Positions 1 through 6,530 of a DNA stretch of 7,939 nucleotides are shown here, one piece after another. Under the pieces are notes generated by a model that was not told the origin of the DNA, searched no databases, and saw only the letters and a program-made list of their open reading frames with translations. The DNA comes from Actinomycetota bacterium. GTDB taxonomy: Bacteria; Actinomycetota; Actinomycetes; Actinomycetales; Microbacteriaceae. Numbering within the stretch: the first letter of the stretch is position 1; each line of letters starts with the position of its first letter. A program made the position numbers and the translations under genes. Where the stretch lies: the NCBI GenBank assembly GCA_016870695.1, contig VGAV01000100.1, positions 1 through 7,939 of the forward strand, given 5' to 3'.

Positions 1-1
1 T

Positions 2-1525
2 CCCGCCGCGACCCTCGCCGACGCGACGGCCGCCGATGCCCCCGCCACCGCGCTCGCGGATGCACCCACCACGGCGCACCGCGATGCGGCCCCCAGCCGG
101 TCGGACGCGACGGACGGGACCACCGCCCGCCGCGACGCGCTGCTCCGCGCCGGAGCCGCCTACGTCGCCCAGTGGGTCGGGTTCCAGCACGAGCTGCGCG
201 GGGTCCCCGGCATCCAGGTCGCCATCCGCCACCGCGGGGAGCTCCTCCTCGACGAGGCGTGGGGGGTCGCGGATGCCACGACGTCCGAGCCCCTCACCAC
301 GGGCCACCTCTTCCGCATCGCCTCGCACTCGAAGACGTTCACGGCCACCGCGGTCCTGCAGCTCGTCGAGCGCGGGACGCTGCGCCTGGACGACCCGGTG
401 TCACGGTGGCTGCCCGAGCTGGCGGACGCCGAGGTGGGCCCGGTCACCGTGCGCGAGCTCCTCGGGCACCAGGGCGGGGTCATCCGCGACGGCGTCGTCG
501 CCGATTTCTGGCAGCGCGGCCTGCCCTTTCCGGACGGTGCCGAGATCCTGCGCATGGCGGCCGAGGAGGGGCGCGTCTTCGCCCCGAACGAGCACTTCAA
601 GTACTCCAACGTCGGATATTCGCTGCTCGGTCTCGTGATCGAGGCGGCGACCGGACGGACGTACGGGCAGTACGTGACCGACGAGATCGTCCGTCCGCTC
701 GGTCTGGACGACCTGGGACCCGAATGGGATGCCGACCGGGCCGACGAGTACGCCTCCGGCCACACGGCGGCGCTGCAGGCGGGGGCGCCCCGGCGCGTCA
801 TCCCGCACGTCGACACGCGGGCGATGGCGGCGGCCACGGGGTGGTTCGGCACGGCCCGCGACCTCTCCGCGTACTTCGCCGCGCACGCCCCCGGCGAGGA
901 GACGCTGCTGTCCGAGGGGTCGCGGCGCCTCCTGCAGCGCCGGGAGTCGGACATCGAGTACGCGGGCGTGCTGCGGCACTACGGGCTCGGCTTCGACGTG
1001 CGCGACCTCGACGGGGCGAGTCTGATCGGACACAGCGGAGGCTACCCCGGACACATCACGCGCACGTGGCTCGACCTGGACGACGACATCGTCGTCAGCG
1101 TCCTCACCAACGCCATCGACGGTCCGGCCGACGTGCTCGCAACCGGGGCCGTCGGCATCCTGCGCCTCGCTCTCGCCCAGCTCGACCGCGAGCCGGGCGC
1201 CGCGGACATCACGGGGCGGTTCGCGAGCATGTGGAGCGTCGCCGATCTCGTCGACCTCGGCGGCGCCCTCGCGGTGCTGCACCCGGCCGACCCCGACCCG
1301 GCCCGGTCGGCCGAGGTGCTCGAGGTCGACGCCGACGGCACGCTGCGCATGCCCGCGCGGGCCAGCTTCGGCGCCAGCGGCGAGCCGATGGGCGTCGAGC
1401 GCGACGACGCGGGGGAGGTCGTCTCGATCCGGCTGAGCGGCATGTCCATGTGGCCGTACGACCGGTATCGCTACGCTCTGTCGACGGAGCAGCCGTCGGA
1501 GCTGCTGAAGGGGATGGCCTTGTGA
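2..1525 (+). CDS. Serine hydrolase, class C beta-lactamase / D-aminopeptidase fold (5' partial)
   Basis: This is a penicillin-recognising serine hydrolase, a fold shared by class C beta-lactamases, DD-peptidases, D-aminopeptidases and esterases. The reading frame is open from the window edge and has no ATG, GTG or TTG codon before base 398, so the true start is upstream; a start at 398 would remove the active site. Counting from the first visible codon, the nucleophile motif S-H-S-K is at residues 108-111 (bases 323-334), Y-S-N at 201-203 and H-S-G at 344-346, so all three catalytic motifs are intact. The first 45 or so visible residues are Ala/Asp/Thr-rich and look like a linker. Residues from about 395 to 507 form an extra C-terminal domain of the lipocalin-like kind found behind such hydrolases. 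No hydrophobic signal segment is visible, but the N-terminus is missing. It shares an operon with a regulator and a peptide ABC ATPase, which favours peptide hydrolysis over antibiotic resistance; the substrate is inferred. Confidence 0.88.
   Translation, partial: PAATLADATAADAPATALADAPTTAHRDAAPSRSDATDGTTARRDALLRAGAAYVAQWVGFQHELRGVPGIQVAIRHRGELLLDEAWGVADATTSEPLTTGHLFRIASHSKTFTATAVLQLVERGTLRLDDPVSRWLPELADAEVGPVTVRELLGHQGGVIRDGVVADFWQRGLPFPDGAEILRMAAEEGRVFAPNEHFKYSNVGYSLLGLVIEAATGRTYGQYVTDEIVRPLGLDDLGPEWDADRADEYASGHTAALQAGAPRRVIPHVDTRAMAAATGWFGTARDLSAYFAAHAPGEETLLSEGSRRLLQRRESDIEYAGVLRHYGLGFDVRDLDGASLIGHSGGYPGHITRTWLDLDDDIVVSVLTNAIDGPADVLATGAVGILRLALAQLDREPGAADITGRFASMWSVADLVDLGGALAVLHPADPDPARSAEVLEVDADGTLRMPARASFGASGEPMGVERDDAGEVVSIRLSGMSMWPYDRYRYALSTEQPSELLKGMAL
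1507..1514 (+). promoter_or_regulatory. Shine-Dalgarno site for the GbsR-like regulator
   Basis: GAAGGGGA ends seven bases before a GTG at 1522 and lies inside the last codons of the serine hydrolase gene. It decides the start of the next gene: the frame is open far upstream, but only this GTG has a good ribosome binding site, and it overlaps the hydrolase stop as GTGA. Confidence 0.75.
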
Positions 1526-2088
1526 ACGACGAGGGACACGCCGAGCCCACCGGTCCGCTGGACGAGGCCGTGAGCGCCTTCGTGGAGGACTTCGCGTACG
1601 CCTGGGGTGCGGCCGGGAACCCGCGGATGGAGGGCCGCGTCCTCGCCCTCCTCCTGATCGTCGACGAGCCGTACCTGTCGTCGGCCCGGATCGCCGATCT
1701 GCTGCAGGCGAGCGCCGGGGCGGTGTCGATGTCGACCCGGGCGCTCGTGAACCTCGGCTTCCTCAAACGCCACGCCATCCCGGGCGACCGCAGCCACTAC
1801 TTCCGCACCGAGGACGACGTGTGGGGCGGGTTCCTCGCGGGGGAGCGAGACTACGTCCGGCGCATCAACTCCACCCTCGAGTTCGGCCTCGACGTCCTCC
1901 CCGAGGACGCCTCCCGGCCCCGCACGCGACTCACGAACGCCCTGCGGTACATGACGTGGCTCGTCGGCCACCACCGGAAGATGCTCGCCGAATGGCAGGA
2001 GTATCGCGACAGCACGTCGGGCGCCGCCCCCGGGGGCGCCGCGGGCGAGACCCCCGTCGAGCCGGCGCGCCGGGAGGTCGGCTCATGA
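1522..2088 (+). CDS. GbsR/MarR-type winged-helix transcriptional regulator
   Basis: The product is a 188-residue cytoplasmic DNA-binding protein resembling the GbsR branch of the MarR superfamily. The helix-turn-helix spans about residues 52-82 (S-S-A-R-I-A-D-L-L-Q, then S-T-R-A-L-V-N-L-G-F-L-K-R), followed by a wing at 83-97 containing P-G-D-R-S-H-Y-F. Helical segments before (13-30) and after (100-126, 135-162) would form the dimer interface. The last 25 residues are Ala/Gly/Pro-rich and probably disordered. The start is a GTG overlapping the upstream TGA by four bases, and the stop overlaps the ABC ATPase start as ATGA, so all three genes should be translationally coupled. A regulator embedded between an enzyme and a transporter subunit most likely controls its own operon in response to an imported or processed ligand; this is inference. 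GbsR proper senses choline in Bacillus, but nothing here points to choline. Confidence 0.85.
   Translation: MNDEGHAEPTGPLDEAVSAFVEDFAYAWGAAGNPRMEGRVLALLLIVDEPYLSSARIADLLQASAGAVSMSTRALVNLGFLKRHAIPGDRSHYFRTEDDVWGGFLAGERDYVRRINSTLEFGLDVLPEDASRPRTRLTNALRYMTWLVGHHRKMLAEWQEYRDSTSGAAPGGAAGETPVEPARREVGS
2072..2077 (+). promoter_or_regulatory. Shine-Dalgarno site for the ABC ATPase
   Basis: GGGAGG lies seven bases before the ATG at 2085 and within the end of the regulator gene. With the ATGA overlap it supports this start over in-frame codons further upstream, which fall inside the regulator coding sequence. Confidence 0.75.
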
Positions 2089-3704
2089 GCGCGCCCGTGC
2101 TGGAGGTCACCGGACTCGAGGTCGCCTTCGAGGTCGGGACCGAGAAGATCGTCGCCGTGTCGGGACTGGACCTCACGGTCGGGCACGGCGAGATCGTCGC
2201 GCTCGTCGGCGAATCCGGGTCGGGCAAGAGCGTGAGCGCCCTGGCCCTCGTCGGACTCCTCCCCGAGCGCGCCCGCGTCCGCGGGACGGCCCTGTTCGAC
2301 GGTGTGGACCTGCTCGCCCTCGACGAGGGCCGGCTGAACGCGATCCGCGGCTCCCGCATCGCCGTCGTGTTCCAGGACCCGATGAACGCCCTCGACCCGG
2401 TCTTCCCCATCGGGCACCAGATCGACGAGGTGCTGCGCGTGCATCGCCCGGAGATGGACCGCGCCGCCCGGCGCGCCCGCGTCATCGAGCTCCTCACGAT
2501 GGTGGAGATCCCGGATGCCGCCGCGCGCGTGCGCTCGTATCCGCACCAGATGTCGGGGGGTCAGGCCCAGCGCGTCATGATCGCGATGGCCCTCGCCTGC
2601 GACCCGGAGCTGATCATCGCCGACGAGCCGACGACCGCGCTGGACGTGACCGTCCAGCGCGAGGTGCTGGACGTCATGCGACGGCTGCGCGAGCGGACCG
2701 GGACGGCGATGCTCCTCATCACGCACGACATGGGCGTGGTGGCCGACATGGCCGACAGCGTCGTGGTGCTGCGCCGCGGAGAGGTGCAGGAGCGCGCCGA
2801 CGTGCAGCGCATCTTCGACGCGCCCACGGCGCCGTACACGCGACAGCTCCTCTCGGCGGTCCCGCGCCTCGGCGCCTCCGAGCGCGCCGTCGCCGCAGCC
2901 GAGGGCGAGCCGGTCCTCGACGTGCAGGGACTGACGGTCGTGTACGGCCGCGGGGCCCGCGCGCTCACCGCGGTCGACGACGTCGACCTGCGGATCCACC
3001 GCGGCCAGACGACGGCGCTGGTGGGGGAGTCCGGGTCGGGCAAGAGCACGATCGGCATGTGCGCGCTGGGCCTGGCGCCCATCACCGCGGGACGCGTGCT
3101 CATCGACGGCGTCGACCTCCGCGGGGCCCGTCGCGCCGAGGCGCTGGCGGTGAAGAGGTCGGTCGGGGTCGTGTTCCAGAACTCCACGGCGGCCCTGGAC
3201 CCCCGGATGAGCATCGGGGCGTCGATCGCCGAGCCGCTGCGCGCCCACACCGACCTGTCCTCGCGGGACCGCGAGGCGCGCGTCGGCGCCCTCCTGTCAG
3301 ACGTCGAGCTCCCGGCATCCTGGGCCCGTCGTTTCCCCCACGAGCTCTCGGGCGGTCAGCGGCAGCGCGTCGCGATCGCCCGGGCCATCGCCCTCGAGCC
3401 CCGTCTGCTCGTGGCCGACGAGCCCACCTCGGCGCTCGACGTGTCGGTGCAGGCGACGGTGCTCGAGCTCCTGCGGCGTCTCCAGAAGGAGCTGCGGTTC
3501 GCCTGCCTCTTCATCAGCCATGACCTGGCGGTGGTCGACCAGCTGAGCGATCGCGTCGTCGTGCTGCGGCGCGGCCGGATCGTCGAGGAGGGCCCCCGCC
3601 GCGAGGTGCTCGCGGCGCCGCGCGAGGAGTACACGCGGGCGCTCATCGCGGCCGTGCCCGTGCCCGATCCGCGGGAGCAGGCCCGGCGCCGGTCGGCGGC
3701 CTGA
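2085..3704 (+). CDS. Dual-domain peptide/nickel-type ABC transporter ATP-binding protein (DppD-DppF-like fusion)
   Basis: This 539-residue protein has two complete ABC nucleotide-binding domains in tandem and powers an importer of the oligopeptide/dipeptide/nickel class from the inner face of the membrane. Domain 1 has Walker A G-E-S-G-S-G-K-S at 42-49, Q-loop Gln97, signature M-S-G-G-Q at 156-160, Walker B L-I-I-A-D-E at 176-181 and H-loop His214. Domain 2 has Walker A at 314-321, Gln365, signature L-S-G-G-Q at 421-425, Walker B L-L-V-A-D-E at 441-446 and His479. Each domain ends in the short P-Y/E-Y-T-R tail (around 250 and 516) typical of the peptide-transporter subfamily, where it precedes the oligopeptide C-terminal region. 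Both sites look catalytically competent, so one polypeptide replaces the usual DppD/DppF heterodimer. No permease or binding protein is in the window; they are expected upstream of the serine hydrolase. The substrate cannot be read from the ATPase alone. Confidence 0.95.
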   Translation: MSAPVLEVTGLEVAFEVGTEKIVAVSGLDLTVGHGEIVALVGESGSGKSVSALALVGLLPERARVRGTALFDGVDLLALDEGRLNAIRGSRIAVVFQDPMNALDPVFPIGHQIDEVLRVHRPEMDRAARRARVIELLTMVEIPDAAARVRSYPHQMSGGQAQRVMIAMALACDPELIIADEPTTALDVTVQREVLDVMRRLRERTGTAMLLITHDMGVVADMADSVVVLRRGEVQERADVQRIFDAPTAPYTRQLLSAVPRLGASERAVAAAEGEPVLDVQGLTVVYGRGARALTAVDDVDLRIHRGQTTALVGESGSGKSTIGMCALGLAPITAGRVLIDGVDLRGARRAEALAVKRSVGVVFQNSTAALDPRMSIGASIAEPLRAHTDLSSRDREARVGALLSDVELPASWARRFPHELSGGQRQRVAIARAIALEPRLLVADEPTSALDVSVQATVLELLRRLQKELRFACLFISHDLAVVDQLSDRVVVLRRGRIVEEGPRREVLAAPREEYTRALIAAVPVPDPREQARRRSAA

Positions 3705-3717
3705 GCGCCCGCCCGGT

Positions 3718-3729
3718 GCGCACGTGTGC
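3718..3729 (+). promoter_or_regulatory. CACGTG-centred near-palindrome upstream of the reductase promoter
   Basis: GCGCACGTGTGC is symmetrical about 3723/3724 apart from one mismatched pair (3720/3727). It lies 37-48 bases before the predicted transcription start at 3766, where an activator or repressor dimer could bind. This is a weak call: short palindromes are common in GC-rich DNA, and the rest of the 61-base gap shows no clean terminator hairpin for the ABC operon. Confidence 0.25.
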
Positions 3730-3753
3730 GGCCCCGGCGTCGGCGGTCGCCGA

Positions 3754-3765
3754 TAGCGTGGACTC
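3754..3765 (+). promoter_or_regulatory. -10 element of a leaderless promoter for the aldo/keto reductase
   Basis: The hexamer TAGCGT occupies 3754-3759 and its last T is exactly seven bases before the A of ATG at 3766, so initiation at +1 would fall on the start codon itself. There is no Shine-Dalgarno sequence in front of the ATG. I see no convincing -35 box at the usual spacing, as is common for actinobacterial promoters. The same geometry occurs before the membrane protein gene at 4890. Confidence 0.6.
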
Positions 3766-4779
3766 ATGGTCGGTTATCGCTACCTCGGAAACAGTGGATT
3801 CAAAATCTCGGAGATCACCCTCGGCAACTGGGTGACGCACGGCTCGCAGGTCGGCGACGACGCCGCCGTCAAGACGGTGCACGCGGCACTCGACGCGGGC
3901 ATCACCACCTTCGACACGGCGGACACGTACGCCAACACCGCCGCTGAGACGGTGCTCGGCAAAGCGCTCGAGGGTCAGCGCCGCGAGTCGCTCGAGATCT
4001 TCACGAAGGTGTACTTTCCGACCGGCCCCGGGGGTCCGAACGACACCGGCCTGAGCCGCAAGCACATCATGGACTCCATCAACGGGTCGCTGAAGCGCCT
4101 CGGCACCGACTACGTCGACCTCTACCAGGCTCACCGCTTCGACTACGAGACCCCGCTCGAGGAGACGTTCCAGGCCTTCGCCGACCTCGTCCGCCAGGGC
4201 AAGGTGCTCTACATCGGCGTCTCGGAGTGGACCGCCGAGCAGCTGCGCGAAGGACACGCGCTCGCCAAGGACCTGGGCATCCAGCTCATCTCGAACCAGC
4301 CGCAGTACTCGATGCTGTGGCGCGTCATCGAGGGCAAGGTCGTCCCCACGAGCGAAGAGCTCGGGATCTCGCAGATCGTCTGGTCGCCGATGGCGCAGGG
4401 CGTGCTCAGCGGCAAGTACCTGCCCGGGCAGCCGGTTCCGGAGGGCTCGCGCGCGACCGACGAGAAGAGCGGCGCCAACTTCATCAAGCGCTTCCTTCGC
4501 GACGACGTCCTCGAGGCCGTGCAGAAGCTGAAGCCGATCGCCGAGGAGGCGGGCCTGTCGATGCCGCAGCTCGCGATCGCCTGGGTGCTGCAGAACCCGA
4601 ACATCGCGGCCGCTCTCGTGGGCGCCTCGCGGCCGGAGCAGCTGGCGGACACGGTCAAGGCCTCGGGCGTGACGCTCGACGGCGACACCCTGGCCGCCAT
4701 CGACGCGGCGCTGGGCGACGCGGTCTTCTCGGACGCCGAGAACACCTACGAGGTCTCTCCCAAGAAGCGCCTGGTCTGA
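3766..4779 (+). CDS. Aldo/keto reductase, YghZ / Kv-beta type
   Basis: This 337-residue cytoplasmic NADPH-dependent oxidoreductase reduces aldehydes or ketones. The TIM-barrel family tetrad is complete: Asp50, Tyr55 (in D-T-A-D-T-Y), Lys81 and His123 (in Q-A-H-R-F-D). The segment at 145-154 (G-K-V-L-Y-I-G-V-S-E), the N-Q-P-Q-Y run at 177-181 and the W-S-P-M-A-Q-G-V-L-S-G-K-Y run at 206-218 match the subgroup containing E. coli YghZ and Kv channel beta subunits. The C-terminal G-A-S-R-P-E-Q-L at 286-293 is the NADP phosphate-binding region. Length is normal for the family. It stands alone, with its own leaderless promoter and a strong hairpin after the stop, so it is probably independently expressed. 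The first 15 codons are noticeably less GC-rich than the rest, which fits an unstructured 5' end on a leaderless message. The natural substrate is unknown; methylglyoxal and other reactive aldehydes are usual for close relatives. Confidence 0.95.
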   Translation: MVGYRYLGNSGFKISEITLGNWVTHGSQVGDDAAVKTVHAALDAGITTFDTADTYANTAAETVLGKALEGQRRESLEIFTKVYFPTGPGGPNDTGLSRKHIMDSINGSLKRLGTDYVDLYQAHRFDYETPLEETFQAFADLVRQGKVLYIGVSEWTAEQLREGHALAKDLGIQLISNQPQYSMLWRVIEGKVVPTSEELGISQIVWSPMAQGVLSGKYLPGQPVPEGSRATDEKSGANFIKRFLRDDVLEAVQKLKPIAEEAGLSMPQLAIAWVLQNPNIAAALVGASRPEQLADTVKASGVTLDGDTLAAIDAALGDAVFSDAENTYEVSPKKRLV

Positions 4780-4781
4780 CC

Positions 4782-4829
4782 GCACGGACGAGCGGGTCGG
4801 GCGTGCGCGCCCGGCCCGCTTCTCCGTGC
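4782..4829 (+). terminator. Long hairpin terminator after the aldo/keto reductase
   Basis: Bases 4782-4803 pair with 4808-4829 around a four-base loop (TGCG). The stem is 22 positions long with one C/C mismatch (4789/4822) and two G-U pairs. It begins two bases after the TGA stop. The inner arm GCGGGTCGGGCG is the most stable part. No long U-tract follows, so this is the I-shaped kind of hairpin common in actinobacteria. It should insulate the reductase from the next gene, whose promoter starts about 50 bases later. Confidence 0.75.
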
Positions 4830-4850
4830 CCGGGCCGAGCCTCAGGCGCC

Positions 4851-4887
4851 GCTCAGGAGACGGCAGGGATCGCGTCGTACCCTGAGC
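4851..4887 (+). repeat. 7-bp inverted repeat spanning the promoter of the DUF4407 gene
   Basis: GCTCAGG (4851-4857) and its exact reverse complement CCTGAGC (4881-4887) are separated by 23 bases. A further CTCAGG copy sits at 4841-4846. Relative to the predicted start at 4890, the arms cover about -39 to -33 and -9 to -3, overlapping the -35 and -10 regions. This is a possible operator, but could be chance in GC-rich sequence. Confidence 0.35.
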
Positions 4888-4889
4888 GA
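4878..4889 (+). promoter_or_regulatory. -10 element of a leaderless promoter for the DUF4407-NUDIX operon
   Basis: TACCCT at 4878-4883 ends exactly seven bases before the A of ATG at 4890, which would place transcription start on the start codon. No Shine-Dalgarno sequence precedes the ATG beyond a weak GAG. A -35 box is not obvious. The upstream hairpin terminator ends at 4829, leaving about 60 bases for control elements. Confidence 0.6.
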
Positions 4890-6530
4890 ATGTCCTTTTC
4901 CGCTCACCGGCCCGGCCGCTTCGGCTCCGACGGCCGCATCGAGTTAACGACGGACGAGGAACGCGAGCAGTACCTCGACGAATTCCTCGCCGCGCAGAAC
5001 GCGGCGGAGCATCCCGCCGAGCCGCAGGATCACACCGCCGAGCCGTGGGGAGCCCCGCCGGCCGACGACGAGATCCTTCCCCTCGACCGCGCGCCGATGG
5101 AGACCGACCCCGCGTCCTCGCAGCTTGCGTCCGACCCGGTGGTCGAGGAGCAGCCCGCGTCCGACCCGGTGGTCGAGGAGCAGCCCGCGTCCGACCCGGC
5201 CGCCGAGGAACGCCCCCGGGAGCTCGACGCCGTCGCGCTCGCCGTCCCTGCGCCGGAGGAGCCCCGGCCCCCGCGTCTGCGCCGCGCCGATCCGCGACGC
5301 CCCAGCCTGTCGATGGTCCGCCGCATGGCCGTGCTCGGCGGCGCCGACAACGACGTCCTCGACGAGGTCCCGGAGGAGACGCCGCGGTTCGTCCAGATGT
5401 TCTTCGTGCTGTTCGGCACGGCACTCGTCTCGGCCCTGTCGATGATGTTCGCGCTGCTCACCGGCGTGCGCGTGGCGATCTGGCTCGCCGTCCCCCTCGC
5501 CATCGTGTGGGGCCTCATCATCTTCAACCTCGACCGCTTCCTCACCTCGACCATGCGGTCGACGAAGAACCTCGGCCGGCTCCTCGGCCTCGCCGTCCCC
5601 CGCGTCATCATGGCGGCGCTCATCGGCATCGTCGTCGCGGAGCCGCTGGTCCTGCAGATCTTCCAGAACGACATCACCCGCGAGGTCAACTCCACGAACG
5701 TGACGCAGGCGCTCACCGACCAGGACGCGATCCTGAACGGCCCCGAGAAGCAGGCGCTCGACGCGGCCAGCGCCCAGGTCAGCGCGCTCGAGAACCAGGC
5801 GGCGACGGGCATCGTCGCCGGCACGTCGTCGACGTCCGCCGAGTCCGCCGCGGCCCAGCAGACCGTGGACCAGCTCACCCAGCAGCTCGCCGCCCAGCAG
5901 ACCGTCATCGACCAGGCGCGCGCGGTGTACCAGTGCGAGCTCACGGGGCAGGGGGCCGGCACGGTGCCCGGCTGCACCGGGGTGGCCGGCGACGGCGCGA
6001 GCTCGGATGCCGCCCAGGCCCAGCTGCAGCAGGCGCAGTCGTCCTACGACGCGCTGTCGTCGCAGCTGCAGCAGGCCCAGCAGGCGCTCACTGCCGCCAA
6101 CGCGGCGGGCACGGACGCCGCCGCGTCCTCGGCCGAGCAGAACAAGGCGCAGGCGCAGGATCAGCTGCCCGCGGCCCGCGCCCAGTACGACGCGGCGCTC
6201 GCCGCCTACAACGAGCGCACCTCGTCGGTCGCCGGCGGCAACGCGCAGGCCATGGGCCTGCTGTCGCAGATCACCGCGTTGGAGAGGCTCGGCGAGCGCG
6301 AGCCCGTCCTGAAGTGGGCGCACTGGCTGATCGCCGCGCTGTTCTTCATGATCGAACTGCTGCCCGTGCTCGTGAAGGTGCTCACCGGCTTCGGCGGACC
6401 GTCGCTGTACGAGCGGGCCGAGAAGATGCGCGGCCAGGTCGCCCTCGACCGCGTCACCGCACGGACGTTCCGCAAGCGGGCCGACATCATCACCGACGAG
6501 GCGACGCGGGTCCCGGCGGCGACGGCCTGA
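4890..6530 (+). CDS. DUF4407-type four-helix membrane protein with extracytoplasmic coiled-coil loop
   Basis: The 546-residue product resembles the DUF4407 family, whose function is unknown to me. Residues 1-165 form a hydrophilic, largely acidic, proline-rich tail, with a 10-residue repeat (A-S-D-P-V-V-E-E-Q-P) at 80-109 and a basic stretch at 126-145. Predicted membrane helices are at about 168-190, 195-213, 235-256 and 478-499, and the family-like N-L-D-R-F-L lies at 213-218. Positive charges in the N-tail, in 217-230 and after 508 place both ends and the short 2-3 loop in the cytoplasm. Residues 257-477 would then lie outside. That loop is Gln/Ala-rich with heptad-like stretches (285-305, 320-346, 373-405, 415-445) and has two cysteines, 349 and 362, that could form a disulfide. 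The start follows from the -10 spacing. The stop overlaps the NUDIX start (TGATG). I infer an envelope-spanning structural or sensing role; no catalytic motif is visible. Confidence 0.85.
   Translation: MSFSAHRPGRFGSDGRIELTTDEEREQYLDEFLAAQNAAEHPAEPQDHTAEPWGAPPADDEILPLDRAPMETDPASSQLASDPVVEEQPASDPVVEEQPASDPAAEERPRELDAVALAVPAPEEPRPPRLRRADPRRPSLSMVRRMAVLGGADNDVLDEVPEETPRFVQMFFVLFGTALVSALSMMFALLTGVRVAIWLAVPLAIVWGLIIFNLDRFLTSTMRSTKNLGRLLGLAVPRVIMAALIGIVVAEPLVLQIFQNDITREVNSTNVTQALTDQDAILNGPEKQALDAASAQVSALENQAATGIVAGTSSTSAESAAAQQTVDQLTQQLAAQQTVIDQARAVYQCELTGQGAGTVPGCTGVAGDGASSDAAQAQLQQAQSSYDALSSQLQQAQQALTAANAAGTDAAASSAEQNKAQAQDQLPAARAQYDAALAAYNERTSSVAGGNAQAMGLLSQITALERLGEREPVLKWAHWLIAALFFMIELLPVLVKVLTGFGGPSLYERAEKMRGQVALDRVTARTFRKRADIITDEATRVPAATA
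5127..5216 (+). repeat. Tandem 30-bp in-frame repeat (three units) in the DUF4407 gene
   Basis: Units are at 5127-5156, 5157-5186 and 5187-5216. The first two are identical at all 30 bases and the third matches at 24 of 30. Each encodes ten residues, A-S-D-P-V-V-E-E-Q-P twice and then A-S-D-P-A-A-E-E-R-P. Because the unit length is a multiple of three, copy number can change without breaking the frame, altering only the length of the cytoplasmic tail. Confidence 0.9.

Noticed and set aside
172..1521. Long open frame on the + strand running through the serine hydrolase into the regulator
   Set aside because: Up to 1521 the translation is Arg/Pro/Gly-rich with no recognisable motif, and it overlaps a gene with three intact catalytic motifs. 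Only the part from the GTG at 1522 is real.
398..1525. Serine hydrolase starting at the GTG at 398
   Set aside because: This would remove the S-H-S-K nucleophile motif at 323-334, while the same frame is open and family-like upstream to the window edge.
2211..3049. Direct DNA repeat around 2211-2230 and 3029-3048
   Set aside because: Both copies encode the conserved Walker A loop of the two ATPase domains, so similarity is explained by protein conservation and not by a mobile or regulatory repeat.
1851..3248. 465-codon open frame on the - strand opposite the regulator and ABC ATPase
   Set aside because: It is His/Arg/Asp-rich nonsense-like translation, antisense to conserved Walker and signature motifs.
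3705..3765. Possible terminator hairpin after the ABC ATPase
   Set aside because: The best arms (CGCAC/GTGCG) leave a two-base loop and the alternatives have 4-bp stems. No clean hairpin or T-tract exists in this gap.
3643..5424. 593-codon open frame on the - strand opposite the reductase and DUF4407 gene
   Set aside because: It is antisense to two well-supported genes, its first part is low-complexity Arg/Pro/Ala, and it crosses the terminator. Such frames are common in GC-rich DNA because stops are rare.
4944..6323. 459-codon open frame on the - strand opposite the DUF4407 gene
   Set aside because: Its composition mirrors the Gln/Ala-rich coding strand, it shows no domain, and the + strand frame has clear membrane helices with a sensible charge pattern.
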